This document shows, in pieces, positions 1 to 9,036 of a DNA stretch of 64,000 bases. The stretch is from the NCBI GenBank assembly GCA_044224495.1, contig JBGAKG010000017.1, positions 62,001 to 126,000 of the forward strand. Direction: 5' to 3'. The notes below the pieces were generated by a model, which had not been told where the DNA came from, made no database searches, and saw nothing but the letters and a program-made list of their open reading frames with translations. Both the position numbers and the translations under genes were made by a program. How positions within the stretch are numbered: position 1 is the first letter of the stretch; each line of letters begins with the position of its first letter. This DNA comes from JBGAKG01 sp044224495. Its GTDB lineage: Bacteria > Myxococcota_A > Polyangia > Polyangiales > Polyangiaceae.

Positions 1-1
1 C

Positions 2-673
2 GAGGACGAGCCGCAGCTCCGGAAGTTCCTCCGCGCGGCGCTGACGCCGCACGGCTTCCAGGTGGTGGAGGCGGCGACGTCGGCGCAGGCGAAGGTGGCG
101 GCGACGTCGCAGCCGCCGGAGCTGGTGCTGCTCGATCTGGGGTTGCCCGACGGGGACGGGCTCGACGTGCTCCGTGCGCTCCGCGAGTGGAGCCGCGTGC
201 CGGTGATCGTGATCTCGGCGCGCGAGCGCGAGGGCGACAAGGTCGCCGCGCTGGATGCCGGCGCCGACGACTACCTGACGAAGCCGTTCGGCACGGGCGA
301 GCTGATGGCGCGAATCCGCGTCGCGCTCCGTCACGCGAACGCCGCGCGGAGCGCGGGGCCCGAGACGTCGACGATCGCGGTGGGCCCGCTCGAGATCGAC
401 CTCGCCGCGCGGGTCGTGAAGCGGAACGGCACGGAGGTGCACCTCACGCCGATCGAGTATCGGCTCTTGGTGTTGCTCGCGAAGCACGCAGGCAAGGTGC
501 TGACCCACCGCCAGATCCTGATGGAGGTGTGGGGGCCCCCGCACGCGGGCCAGACCCACTACGTGCGGGTGTACATGGGCGAGCTGCGGAAGAAGATCGA
601 GACCGATCCGGCGCGGCCGCAGCTCGTGATCACCGAGCAGGGCGTCGGTTACCGGCTGCGCGTGCCGGAGTGA
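2..673 (+). CDS. kdpE: KdpE-like OmpR-family response regulator (5' end cut by window)
   Basis: This is the response regulator of a potassium-sensing two-component system, which in the KdpDE family activates the kdpFABC potassium pump genes. The frame is already open at base 2 and reads EDEPQLRKFLRAAL, so the true start and the first acidic residue lie before the window. The receiver domain shows the phospho-acceptor Asp in LVLLDLGLPDGDG and the conserved Lys in DDYLTKPF. A C-terminal OmpR-type winged helix follows, with LTPIEYRLLVLLAKHAGK and ending GYRLRVPE. The EPQLRKFLR and REWSRVPVIVISAR segments are typical of KdpE rather than PhoB. It converges on the next gene with a 6-bp gap. The kdpD partner is presumably just upstream, outside the window. 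Confidence 0.88.
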   Translation, partial: EDEPQLRKFLRAALTPHGFQVVEAATSAQAKVAATSQPPELVLLDLGLPDGDGLDVLRALREWSRVPVIVISAREREGDKVAALDAGADDYLTKPFGTGELMARIRVALRHANAARSAGPETSTIAVGPLEIDLAARVVKRNGTEVHLTPIEYRLLVLLAKHAGKVLTHRQILMEVWGPPHAGQTHYVRVYMGELRKKIETDPARPQLVITEQGVGYRLRVPE

Positions 674-679
674 GGCGGC

Positions 680-1168
680 TCAGCGCTGGGACGGCGGCAG
701 GCGGACGCGTTGGGCGAAGGACGTGAGCTTGCGAACGACCTTGTCCGTGTCCCCCGGGTTCATGAGCGCGCCGAGCCAGCTCGAGGCGGTCGCCACGTCC
801 GAGAAGACGCGCGCCGGTGCGCTCGAGCGCGCGACGAGCCGAATGCCGGCGACCACGCTGCGCGCGACGGAGGCGCCGAAGCCTTTGCCTTCGATGACCT
901 CGCACACGCCGCAGTAGTAGGGCTGGAACTCCTTGGTGATCGCGGTGGAGAGCTCACGCGCGTCTTGGGGCATCGAGAGCGAGATGTTCTCGCCCACGAT
1001 CGTCATGACCCCGAACTTCGGGTACTCCTTCTTGAGCTCGACGTGGAGCGGCTTCGCGCGCTGGATCCGCGCGAGCGTCACGTTCGTGCGGAAGCACCAG
1101 ACCAGACAATTCTCGACCGCCCCGATCGCGAATTCTTCGTCTTCGAAGTGGACTTTCGCCTCTGCCAT
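680..1168 (-). CDS. Conserved hypothetical protein, possibly STAS-like
   Basis: A 162-residue soluble protein with no signal peptide or membrane segment. It starts MAEAKVHFEDEEFAIG, and the C-terminal part reads ASSWLGALMNP before a basic tail. The general layout (short beta strands, then a helix with ARVFSDVATASSWL) resembles small STAS/SpoIIAA-like proteins common in myxobacteria, but I do not recognise a diagnostic motif. A GTG at 1204 would add 12 residues. I chose ATG 1168 because the charged, family-like part begins there; neither start has a good ribosome binding site. It is convergent with the kdpE-like gene. Confidence 0.6.
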   Translation of the reverse strand: MAEAKVHFEDEEFAIGAVENCLVWCFRTNVTLARIQRAKPLHVELKKEYPKFGVMTIVGENISLSMPQDARELSTAITKEFQPYYCGVCEVIEGKGFGASVARSVVAGIRLVARSSAPARVFSDVATASSWLGALMNPGDTDKVVRKLTSFAQRVRLPPSQR

Positions 1169-1298
1169 GAGAATTTCGATGATGCCCGAGGAGCAAGCGA
1201 TCACGCAATCGCGACGTTGCAGGCGGGAGGCAAATAAGTGCGGGGCGCCGCGCCCCGGCCCGCCCTAGCCGGAACGGGATACCGATACCGTGCTGGGC

Positions 1299-1919
1299 TC
1301 AGCGGAACGGGTTTTCGGGGGGTGGCACCCACCGCGCCGCTTCGATCACCGCGTCGAGCGCGAGCGCGGGTGCGGCCGAGCCGTCGGCGGTGGCGTCCAA
1401 CCCGTCGATCACGTGTGGGAAATGCAGCGCCGCACCGTTGGCGTCCCACGTGAACGCGCCGAGCCGCTGTACGGCGAGCGCGCTGATGTAGGAGCGGAGC
1501 GCAGGGCCGAGGAGAGCGGAAGCGAGCGATTCGGGAGTGGCGCGGACGAGGAAGCCGCGATCGAACTCCTCGTCCCCGACCGGGATGTCCTGCCCGAGGT
1601 GGTGCTTCAGGAAGCCCATGACGCCGCCGGGGTTCGGGACGACACCGACCCGCACGTCGGGGCCGACGCCCACGGCGAGCGGGCGCGCCCAGAAGCGGGT
1701 GTGCCCGAACTTGTTCGAGTCGAGCTCGATCGCGGCGCGGCAAGGGATACCGAGGAGCTCGCCCTCGAGCACCGGCGCGCCTGACGCGCTCGAGAAGCGG
1801 AGCCCGCGATCGCGAGCGACGCGCGCCCACGGTTCGAGCGAGCGCGCGATGGCCGCCGCGTCGTCGTTGCGACGTTTGGCGGCGGCAGCAGCGGCGGCGA
1901 CGACGGCTCCAGCGGCCAT
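1299..1919 (-). CDS. Hypothetical protein related to the protein at 7937-9031
   Basis: A 206-residue protein with a short hydrophobic Ala-rich N-terminus (MAAGAVVAAAAAAAKRR), probably a signal anchor or a simple helix. The body reads RDRGLRFSS, VLEGELLGIPCRAAIEL, then RVGVVPNPGG. The same order (a basic helix, a short strand ending in a Gly-Glu pair, then a variable loop ending in RVR/RVG) appears in the C-terminal half of the larger protein at 7937-9031. The two may therefore share a domain. The start lies 10 bp after the stop of the nitrilase-like gene upstream, so the two are probably one transcript. The function is not recognised. Confidence 0.62.
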   Translation of the reverse strand: MAAGAVVAAAAAAAKRRNDDAAAIARSLEPWARVARDRGLRFSSASGAPVLEGELLGIPCRAAIELDSNKFGHTRFWARPLAVGVGPDVRVGVVPNPGGVMGFLKHHLGQDIPVGDEEFDRGFLVRATPESLASALLGPALRSYISALAVQRLGAFTWDANGAALHFPHVIDGLDATADGSAAPALALDAVIEAARWVPPPENPFR

Positions 1920-1929
1920 GAATCCCAGA

Positions 1930-2682
1930 CTATCGACCGAGGGAGAACAGCGCCACCTCCAGGGCGAGCTCGTCGATCGTGAACGTCTTCGTCGCTTGCG
2001 GCGCCTGCTTGGTCTTCCCCGTCCAGAGGACGTTCTCTGCTTCGTCGGCGTGGACCGCCCGCAGCGCAGGGACGCCGTGCGCGGCGAGCCAGCCGAGCGC
2101 TTGCCAGTGCCGAATCCCGCCCGCGACGTGGGCGGGGATGACGGCGAGCGCCGGCTTGGCGGCGGCGAGGTTCTCCCGGAGCGTCGGATTGAAGCCTTCC
2201 CCACTGGCGAGCACGCCGACGAGCGTGCGCCCGACGACCAGCACCCGCACTTCGGCCGCGGCCTTTTCGGGGAGCGAGCGCGCGTCGTTCGAGGTGGTCG
2301 AACGCTGGCGCCACTGGAGTACGGATTTGGAGTCGGGTGACCACGCGACGAGGTGATGCGGCACGTCCGCCATCTCGACGTAGGTGGGATCGTAGACACG
2401 AAACTCGGGGTCGCACGCATCCACCCCGGCGACGACGGCGACGTTGGCTTCGCGAGCGGCCTGGAGCAGCGAAGCCGCGGCCGCGTGGACGCTGGAAGCT
2501 CGCGACGAGCGTGCGTGGAGGTATCCGGCGGGAAAGACGACGAGATCGATCCGATCGGTCGCGGCCCACGCGAGCACGGCGCGCGCGGCTTCGACGCGAA
2601 AGCGGTTGCCCGCCTGCGTTCGATACCCGTGGAGGTTGGATTGAACGGAGCAGACCCGGAGCTTCGATGTGTCGCGTGCCAT
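1930..2682 (-). CDS. Nitrilase-fold-like protein lacking the catalytic triad
   Basis: A 250-residue protein whose N-terminus, RVCSVQSNLHGYRTQAGNR then DLVVFPAGYLHAR, follows the start of carbon-nitrogen hydrolases. Nitrilases have Glu in the FPE motif; here the motif reads FPA. The nucleophile-elbow region reads GVLASGEGFNP with no Cys. The visible triad positions are therefore not conserved, and the protein may be a pseudoenzyme or belong to a related non-catalytic family. I chose ATG 2682 (MARDTSKLRVC) over the longer frame because GAGGCG lies just upstream. It is transcribed with the gene at 1299-1919. The fold assignment is by eye and moderate. Confidence 0.6.
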   Translation of the reverse strand: MARDTSKLRVCSVQSNLHGYRTQAGNRFRVEAARAVLAWAATDRIDLVVFPAGYLHARSSRASSVHAAAASLLQAAREANVAVVAGVDACDPEFRVYDPTYVEMADVPHHLVAWSPDSKSVLQWRQRSTTSNDARSLPEKAAAEVRVLVVGRTLVGVLASGEGFNPTLRENLAAAKPALAVIPAHVAGGIRHWQALGWLAAHGVPALRAVHADEAENVLWTGKTKQAPQATKTFTIDELALEVALFSLGR

Positions 2683-2752
2683 GATTCGCCTCGGAGAAGG
2701 GAGTGGGCACACCGACGCCGGCGGAACCCCGCCCGGCGCCGGTGCATGGAGC

Positions 2753-3781
<1,029 letters not shown>

Positions 3782-3829
3782 GGTCGTCTCCCTGGTTTCG
3801 TTGCTTGGTTTTTCGTGAATCCGAAGTCG

Positions 3830-5380
3830 TCACGCCGCGTGCGGCGAGCTGAGCACCTGAGGACCGCGGTCCAGCAGGCGAAGCCCGATCGCCTCACCCA
3901 CGTCGTCCGGGGTGATCCGGTCGCGGCCCGCCAGATCGGCGATCGTCCGCGCGACGCGGAGCACCTTCCCGTACGCGCGCGCCGAGAGGCCCATCCGCGT
4001 CACGGCGTTCGCGAGCAGCAGCTCCGACGTCCCACAAAGGGACACCACCGACTCGACCTCCCGCGCGCTCAGCGCGGCGTTCGTTCGCGCGCGCAGGCGC
4101 GCCTTCGCCGCGCGGTGCGCCTGGCGATCGCGCGCGGCCTCGACCCGGTCGCGCACCTTCGCGCTGCTCTCCCCCGTGACCCCGCGCCGGAGCTCGGTGA
4201 CGTTCACCGCGGGGAGGCCGACGTGCACGTCCAGCCGATCGACGAGCGGACCGCTCAGGCGACTCCGGTACGCGCGCACGCGTTCGCCGGTGCACGAGCA
4301 ACGCTCCGAGCCGTCGCCGTGGAAGCCACACGGGCACGGGTTCATCGCCGCCGCCACGAGCGGGCGCGCCGGGAACGTCGCCCTTCCCTGCGCGCGCGAC
4401 ACCGTGACCACCCCGTCCTCCAGCGGTTGGCGGAGGGACTCGAGCGCGCTCCGCCGGAACTCGGGTAGCTCGTCCAGGAAGAGCACGCCTTGGTGCGCCA
4501 GGCTCACCTCGCCCGGGCGCGGCCACTCGCCGCCACCCACCAAGCCCGCTTCACTCACCGTGTGGTGCGGCGCGCGGAAGGGACGCGTGGTCAGGAGCGT
4601 CGCCCGCGAGCCGAGCAGCCCGGCGACCGAGTGCACGGCCGTGATCTCCAGCGCCTCTTCCGCGGTCGCGAACGGCAGGATCGTGGGCAGGCGGCGCGCG
4701 AGCATCGTCTTCCCGCCGCCCGGCGGCCCCACCATCAAGAGGTTGTGCGCCCCCGCTGCGCAGATCTCGAGCGCGCGGCGCGCCGCCGGCTGACCGCGAA
4801 CGTCCGCCAAATCCTCGTTCGTGGACTCCCCGCGCTCGGGTGCCACCGGCTCCGCCCGCGGCAGGACGATGCGCCCGCGCAGGTGCTCCACGAGCTCGGC
4901 CAGGGTCTTCACCGCGAACGCCTCCACGTCGACCGCGAGCGCTGCCTCGGCCGCGTTGGTCTGCGGGACCACCGCCACGCGCGTGCCGAGCTTGGCCGCG
5001 CCCACGAGCTTGGGCAGCACGCCGCGCACGCCGTGGACGCCGCCCGCGAGCGACAGCTCACCGAGGAAGAGCACGCCCTCCAGCGCGGACGGCTCGACCA
5101 GCTTCAGCGCACCGAGCGTGGCCGCCGCGATCGCGAGGTCGTACCCGCTCCCGTACTTCTTCACGTCCGCCGGGGCCAGGTTCACGACGATGCGGTAGTC
5201 GTTGAGATCGACCCCGAGGTGCGCGAGCGCGCTCCGCACGCGCACCCGACTCTCGCGCACCGCTGCTTCCGCCAGGCCCACGAGCTCGAAGCTCGGGATG
5301 CCGCGCGTGGCCTGCACCTCCACCCGGATCGGGTTCACGTGCAGACCGAGGAGCGAGACGGACGTTGCGGTGGCGAGCAT
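3830..5380 (-). CDS. comM: ComM/YifB family Mg-chelatase-like AAA ATPase
   Basis: A 516-residue ATPase of the YifB/ComM family. In naturally competent bacteria ComM is a hexameric helicase that promotes branch migration during integration of taken-up DNA. The N-terminal ribosomal S5-like domain reads GLHVNPIRVEVQATRG. Walker A is GPPGGGKT near residue 220, and the Mg-chelatase core contains FRAPHHTVSEAGLVGGG and GVLFLDELPEF. A Cys-rich zinc-like segment is NPCPCGFHG...CSC, and the C-terminal helical domain contains GLSARAYGKVLRVARTIADL. It precedes recA by 48 bp. A ComEA-like protein at the other end of the window (63415) would fit a DNA-uptake role. Confidence 0.95.
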   Translation of the reverse strand: MLATATSVSLLGLHVNPIRVEVQATRGIPSFELVGLAEAAVRESRVRVRSALAHLGVDLNDYRIVVNLAPADVKKYGSGYDLAIAAATLGALKLVEPSALEGVLFLGELSLAGGVHGVRGVLPKLVGAAKLGTRVAVVPQTNAAEAALAVDVEAFAVKTLAELVEHLRGRIVLPRAEPVAPERGESTNEDLADVRGQPAARRALEICAAGAHNLLMVGPPGGGKTMLARRLPTILPFATAEEALEITAVHSVAGLLGSRATLLTTRPFRAPHHTVSEAGLVGGGEWPRPGEVSLAHQGVLFLDELPEFRRSALESLRQPLEDGVVTVSRAQGRATFPARPLVAAAMNPCPCGFHGDGSERCSCTGERVRAYRSRLSGPLVDRLDVHVGLPAVNVTELRRGVTGESSAKVRDRVEAARDRQAHRAAKARLRARTNAALSAREVESVVSLCGTSELLLANAVTRMGLSARAYGKVLRVARTIADLAGRDRITPDDVGEAIGLRLLDRGPQVLSSPHAA

Positions 5381-5450
5381 GAGCGCTCGTCACTGCGCAC
5401 GCCGTGCCAGCGCTCGCCCCTCGAATTTCCTGCGATTTCTTCACGGCGCA

Positions 5451-5466
5451 GGTGGCGCGCGCCACC
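5451..5466. repeat. Perfect 16-bp palindrome upstream of comM
   Basis: GGTGGCGCGCGCCACC reads the same on both strands, 71 bp upstream of the comM start and downstream of the SnoaL-like gene. No T-run follows on either strand, so an intrinsic terminator is unlikely. It could be an operator or simply GC-rich chance. Confidence 0.4.
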
Positions 5467-5526
5467 CCGTTGCCGGCGCCGCGCCACCCCGGTCGCCGCG
5501 CGCCCCTCGGCGGCGCCGGTCGCCGG

Positions 5527-5928
5527 TCAGCGCGCGAGCATGAGCGCCGCGCGATCGAAGTAGACGTCGTTCCGCGCGATGCGCTCGTCGCGCAGGAGCA
5601 CGAGGTCCATCCCATCGACCGTGGCCGCCGGTCCGCCGGGCACGCCGATCGTCGCGCGCCAGAGGACCGCGGCGCCCCCCGCGAGCGGGTACGCCTCACG
5701 CAGGGACCAGTGCATCTGCCAGCGGGCGAAGAGCTTCGTCAGGTAGCGGCGCATCGCATCCGCGCCGTGCACGTCCCCGCGCGTGTTGGGGTCGCGGTAG
5801 ACGAGGTCGGGCGTGTAGCAGGCGACGACGCGCTCGACCTCCTGCGAGTTCCACGCGCCGAGGAAGGATTCGGCGAGCGCCTGGAGCGCGCTCGCGGTCG
5901 GGATTGACGGGTTCGTTTCTAGAGTCAT
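5527..5928 (-). CDS. SnoaL-like (NTF2 fold) protein
   Basis: A 133-residue protein of the SnoaL/NTF2-like fold, a cone-shaped alpha+beta barrel used by small isomerases, hydratases and ligand-binding proteins. The typical start is ALAESFLGAWNSQEVERVVA, followed by YTPDLVYRDPNTRG, and the barrel strands end with GMDLVLLRDERIARNDVYFD. The catalytic identity cannot be read from the sequence. The gene is divergent from a TetR-family gene with only 10 bp between the start codons. A palindrome covers both starts, so it is very probably the regulator's target. The start ATG 5928 has no ribosome binding site, which fits a leaderless message. Confidence 0.85.
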   Translation of the reverse strand: MTLETNPSIPTASALQALAESFLGAWNSQEVERVVACYTPDLVYRDPNTRGDVHGADAMRRYLTKLFARWQMHWSLREAYPLAGGAAVLWRATIGVPGGPAATVDGMDLVLLRDERIARNDVYFDRAALMLAR

Positions 5929-5931
5929 ACT
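5904..5931 (+). promoter_or_regulatory. Predicted promoter of the TetR gene (leaderless)
   Basis: A -35-like TTGACG (5904-5909) is followed after 16 bp by a -10-like CATACT (5926-5931). Transcription would then begin at about 5938-5939, the A of the TetR start codon, so the message would lack a leader. This is predicted from sequence only. Confidence 0.45.
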
Positions 5932-5945
5932 CTAGAGCATGACTC
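5922..5945. promoter_or_regulatory. Candidate TetR operator spanning both divergent start codons
   Basis: A 24-bp palindrome with a single mismatched pair: arms GAGTCAT and ATGACTC around the core CTCTAGAG. It includes the ATG of the SnoaL-like gene (minus, 5926-5928) and the ATG of the TetR gene (plus, 5939-5941). Both genes therefore begin ATGACTC. Binding here would block both overlapping -10 regions and both starts. Confidence 0.7.
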
Positions 5946-5964
5946 CATTACGGGGACGCGCCAA
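5936..5964 (-). promoter_or_regulatory. Predicted promoter of the SnoaL-like gene (leaderless)
   Basis: On the minus strand TTGGCG (5964-5959) is followed after 17 bp by CATGCT (5941-5936). Transcription would begin at about 5928-5929, the A of the start codon. The -35 lies inside the TetR coding region. Predicted from sequence only; the -10 match is modest. Confidence 0.35.
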
Positions 5965-6526
5965 CGTTCGGCGGGCGATCTTGGACGCCGCCGCTTCCCG
6001 CGTCGCCGCCGGGGAAGACTTCTCGACCGCCGAGCTCTGCGCCGCGACCGGCGTGACGAACGGGAGCTTCTTCCACGCGTTTCCGACGAAGGACGCGGTG
6101 GTCGTCGCGCTCTTTGCCGAGGCGCTCGCGGACTACCAACGCGCCATCGCCGCGCGGGTGCTTCGGTCGGCGTCGGCGCGGGCGGGGATCGAGGGGATCG
6201 TCCTCGAGCACGTGCGTTGGGTGACGCGGAACCCGAGCGGGGCTCGCATCCTCCACGAGCTGCGGCGCGGTCCCTCGGAGCAGGCCGTCTCGGCCGCCGT
6301 CGCCGAGCCCAACGCGCGCTTCCGCGAGCAGATGAACGGGTGGCTCGGCGACCACGTCCGGGCGCGTCGGATCCGTGCGCTCCCCGCCGGGGCGGTGATG
6401 CCGATCGTCTTCGGTCCCGTCCAGCTCGCGACCCGCGACTGGCTCCGGACCGGCGGAGCGCCGGCGGTGCTCCGGGCGATCGCGCCCGAGCTCGCGCGCG
6501 CGGCCTGGGTCGCGCTCGAGCGGTGA
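5939..6526 (+). CDS. TetR/AcrR family transcriptional regulator
   Basis: A 195-residue one-component repressor. The N-terminal helix-turn-helix reads FSTAELCAATGVTNGSFFHA then FPTKDAVV, the standard TetR pattern. The C-terminal ligand-binding half contains EHVRWVTRNPSGARILHEL and MPIVFGPVQLATRDWLR. The gene is divergent from the SnoaL-like protein, with the start codons 10 bp apart inside one palindrome, so it probably represses both itself and that gene until a small ligand binds. No ribosome binding site precedes ATG 5939, and the predicted promoter places transcription start at the ATG. Confidence 0.9.
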   Translation: MTPLRGRANVRRAILDAAASRVAAGEDFSTAELCAATGVTNGSFFHAFPTKDAVVVALFAEALADYQRAIAARVLRSASARAGIEGIVLEHVRWVTRNPSGARILHELRRGPSEQAVSAAVAEPNARFREQMNGWLGDHVRARRIRALPAGAVMPIVFGPVQLATRDWLRTGGAPAVLRAIAPELARAAWVALER

Positions 6527-6530
6527 GCGC

Positions 6531-6869
6531 TCAGCCGCGGTTCTTCAAGCCGCCGTGGACGATCGCGGTGATCGCCACCGCGACCCCCACGACGAAGCCG
6601 AGCACGCCGGCCAGCGCCGCGCCCAACTGCGAGGTGCCGTCGCCGCCGACTCCGGCGCAGAGGTACGTCGCGATCGGGCACCACACCGGGGCCGAGAGCG
6701 CGACCATCGCCATCACGACCTCGAGCCGCCGACCGCTCGCGACCGCCGGGCTCCGGCGCGGGCTGGGCCGGCGGAGCAGGAAGTAGAAGTCCGCCGCATC
6801 GTCGTCGTCCCGCTGGCGGCGGGTCTCGATGTCGTGGGTCAGGGCGGAATCGGCGAGGCGGTAGGCCAT
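6531..6869 (-). CDS. Small membrane protein, two transmembrane helices
   Basis: A 112-residue hypothetical protein. A charged N-terminus (ETRRQRDDDDAADFYFLL) is followed by two hydrophobic segments, VVMAMVALSAPVWCPIATYL and LGAALAGVLGFVVGVAVAIT, and a short basic tail. I chose ATG 6869 over an upstream start at 6890 because GGGGAGG lies at the right distance before it. It converges on the TetR gene with a 4-bp gap. No family is recognised. Confidence 0.62.
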   Translation of the reverse strand: MAYRLADSALTHDIETRRQRDDDDAADFYFLLRRPSPRRSPAVASGRRLEVVMAMVALSAPVWCPIATYLCAGVGGDGTSQLGAALAGVLGFVVGVAVAITAIVHGGLKNRG

Positions 6870-7015
6870 GGCTACCTCCCCTTGGAGCAAGCCCCGTGCC
6901 GCTCGGATCGCGCCGGATTTCGCGAGAGTTCGCGACTTTGGGCGGTCCGGAGTGAACTTCGGGTCACGCCGTTTCGCGGACGATCCAGAGGCGCGTGACG
7001 GCGATCCAGGTCAGG

Positions 7016-7867
7016 TCACGCGACCGCGTCCACGGTCGCGCGGATCGCCGGGATCTTCATCCCCAGCACCTCGAGCTCCCGCGACCACAGCCCGAGCGGT
7101 GCGGCGTGCACGCTCGCCAGGGCCGGGAGCCCCTCGCCCGTCGCCGAGAGCGCGACGTCCGCGAGCTCGTCCGCCAGCGCGATGAGGCGCGCGCTGGGAG
7201 CGAGCTGCGGCGGCGCCGCTTCCGGCGCGTGGTGCAGCAGCGTCAGATCCGCGGCCAGGTCGGACAGCTTCCAGAGCCGAAGGAGGCGCGCGCCCACCTC
7301 GGCGTGGAGCGCATGGACCTCGGAGAGGAGCGCGGCGCGCGGGACCGTTTCGCCGTGCTGCGTCGCCAGATCGACCGCGAGCTGGAGCAGGATCGGCTCG
7401 CCCACGTCGTGGAGGAGCCCGGTGAGGAACGCTTCCTCGCGCCCCATGACGCCGCCTCGCGTCAGCTCGGCCGCGAAGAGCGCCGTCGCGAGCGAGTGGC
7501 GGAAGCTCCGCCGGACGTCGGCCTCGAAGCCCTTCACGGCGAAGACGCGCGTCTTGCAGGCGACCGTGAGCGCCATGCTGCGGACCTCGGCGAACCCGAT
7601 CCGCACGATCGCCTGCTCGGCGGAGCGAATCGGCATCGGCGACCGATGCAGCGGTGAGTTCACGATCCGCAGCACGTGCGCCGCGAGCGCGGGGTCGCGC
7701 TCGACCGTCGCCGCGAGCTTCTTCGCGGTCGTCGCGGGGTCGTGGGTGAGACGAAGGACCTCCGTCACGGTCTCCGGGAGCACCGGGAGCTCGAAAGCCC
7801 CGGCGCGCGCGCGGGAGCGGAGCGCTTCGAGCGTGAGGAAACGGGGGGGCGGGAGCGTGGAGAGCAC
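7016..7867 (-). CDS. HDOD domain protein
   Basis: A 283-residue cytoplasmic protein made almost entirely of an HDOD domain, a degenerate HD-type fold used in signal-output and regulatory proteins. The diagnostic start is FELPVLPETVTEVLRL, then VERDPALAAHVLRIVNSPLH and AIVRIGFAEVRSMALTVACK. The metal-binding HD pair of true phosphohydrolases is only partly present (LTGLLHDVGEPIL), so enzymatic activity is doubtful. The start is GTG 7867 with a weak upstream CCGGATC; there is no closer in-frame start. It is divergent from the hypothetical protein at 7937. Confidence 0.85.
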   Translation of the reverse strand: MLSTLPPPRFLTLEALRSRARAGAFELPVLPETVTEVLRLTHDPATTAKKLAATVERDPALAAHVLRIVNSPLHRSPMPIRSAEQAIVRIGFAEVRSMALTVACKTRVFAVKGFEADVRRSFRHSLATALFAAELTRGGVMGREEAFLTGLLHDVGEPILLQLAVDLATQHGETVPRAALLSEVHALHAEVGARLLRLWKLSDLAADLTLLHHAPEAAPPQLAPSARLIALADELADVALSATGEGLPALASVHAAPLGLWSRELEVLGMKIPAIRATVDAVA

Positions 7868-7936
7868 GGTTGATCCGGGGAACGGACGCGCGCGGGTTTA
7901 CTTGAGGTGCTCGCGTACCTACGCTGCCGAAGTCGC

Positions 7937-9031
7937 ATGATCTCGCCGAGCGACCTCCGCGCGATCGCCGGCGCCTTCGGGCTCACGCCCTGGACGCCGC
8001 GCGTGGGTTACGACGCGGATGCGCCGTTCACCCGCCTGGTCCGCTCGCTCGGCCCGTCGATGGACGCGGTCGCGGCCGGAGCGTGGCTCCGCGGCGAGCA
8101 CCAGGGCGTCCCCGTGATGGTCATCCCGCACCAGCACGATCGCGGCTTCGGGTGGGAGTCGTGGACGGCGTTCGTCGCCGCGATCGATCCGCCGCTCCAC
8201 CTCGGCATCGAGCTCTACGCCCAGAGCCTGATCGATCTCCGCGATCCGCTCGGCCGGAACGACGTGCGGATCGGCGCGGCGGGGTTCGACGGCGCCGTCC
8301 ACGCCTCCGCGCCCGACCACCAGCGGCTGACCTGGTTCCTCGCGCCGTGGCGGCCCGAGTCACGCGATCTGCTCGTCGCGATCACGCGCGGCGTCGCGCG
8401 GGGCATGCGGGTGACGGATGGCTGCGTCACGATCGCCGTCGCGGGTGCGCCCACCCCGACGCCGGCGAAGGAGCACCTCGATCTCGCGGTCTGGGTCGCG
8501 CGTGCGCTCGGCGCTCGGCGGCGCGAGACGCCGCCCACGCCCGACGAGCAAGCGCGTGCGCACCGTTGGCGCGAGCTCGCGCGGCGGCGGCGGCTCTCGT
8601 TCGACGCCGAACGAATGGTGCTCTCCGGCGAGGTCGAGGGGAACGCGCTCGAGCTCGTCCTCGAGCCCATCCCGAACGGCGCGGTCACGGCGACGACGCT
8701 CACGATGCCGGGTGCTCCGCCCGCGCTGCGCGTGCGCAAACGCGACTACCGCGCGCCGTGGGCGGTGGACGAACCGGACGTGGTGAGCGTGAGCCCGGAG
8801 CTCGACGCGGTGCTTGTTGCGCGGGGCGACGGGGCGCCGCTCGCGAGCGAAGCCCTGCGGCAGGCGCTGCTGGCGATCGCGGCCGAGGCGACGGAGCTCC
8901 GCGTGGACGGCGAGCAGCTCACCTTCATCGACGGGCCCACCGCCTACGAGTCCGAGCTGGAAGCGCGGATCACGCGCGCGCTCGCGGTGGCGCGCGCGCT
9001 CGACCGTACGGCGCGGGCGCCGTATCGTTGA
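7937..9031 (+). CDS. Hypothetical protein, two-part soluble protein
   Basis: A 364-residue protein without signal peptide or membrane helices. The N-terminal half contains GEHQGVPVMVIPHQHDRGFGWES. The C-terminal half begins after a basic linker (HRWRELARRRRLSF) and contains LSGEVEGNALELVLEPIPNG. That second part resembles the shorter protein at 1299-1919 in order of motifs, suggesting a shared domain. I chose ATG 7937 (MISPSDLRAI); a GTG at 7907 would add ten residues. The next gene starts 5 bp after the stop, so they are probably co-transcribed. Function unknown. Confidence 0.68.
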   Translation: MISPSDLRAIAGAFGLTPWTPRVGYDADAPFTRLVRSLGPSMDAVAAGAWLRGEHQGVPVMVIPHQHDRGFGWESWTAFVAAIDPPLHLGIELYAQSLIDLRDPLGRNDVRIGAAGFDGAVHASAPDHQRLTWFLAPWRPESRDLLVAITRGVARGMRVTDGCVTIAVAGAPTPTPAKEHLDLAVWVARALGARRRETPPTPDEQARAHRWRELARRRRLSFDAERMVLSGEVEGNALELVLEPIPNGAVTATTLTMPGAPPALRVRKRDYRAPWAVDEPDVVSVSPELDAVLVARGDGAPLASEALRQALLAIAAEATELRVDGEQLTFIDGPTAYESELEARITRALAVARALDRTARAPYR

Positions 9032-9036
9032 CGGCG

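Noticed and set aside
3782..3829. An SOS (LexA) box before recA
   Set aside because: No palindromic CTG-N10-CAG or GAAC/GTTC-type site is visible in the 48-bp gap. Transcription may come from upstream of comM.
5451..5466. Intrinsic terminator after the SnoaL-like gene
   Set aside because: The palindrome is perfect, but no T-run follows on the minus strand.
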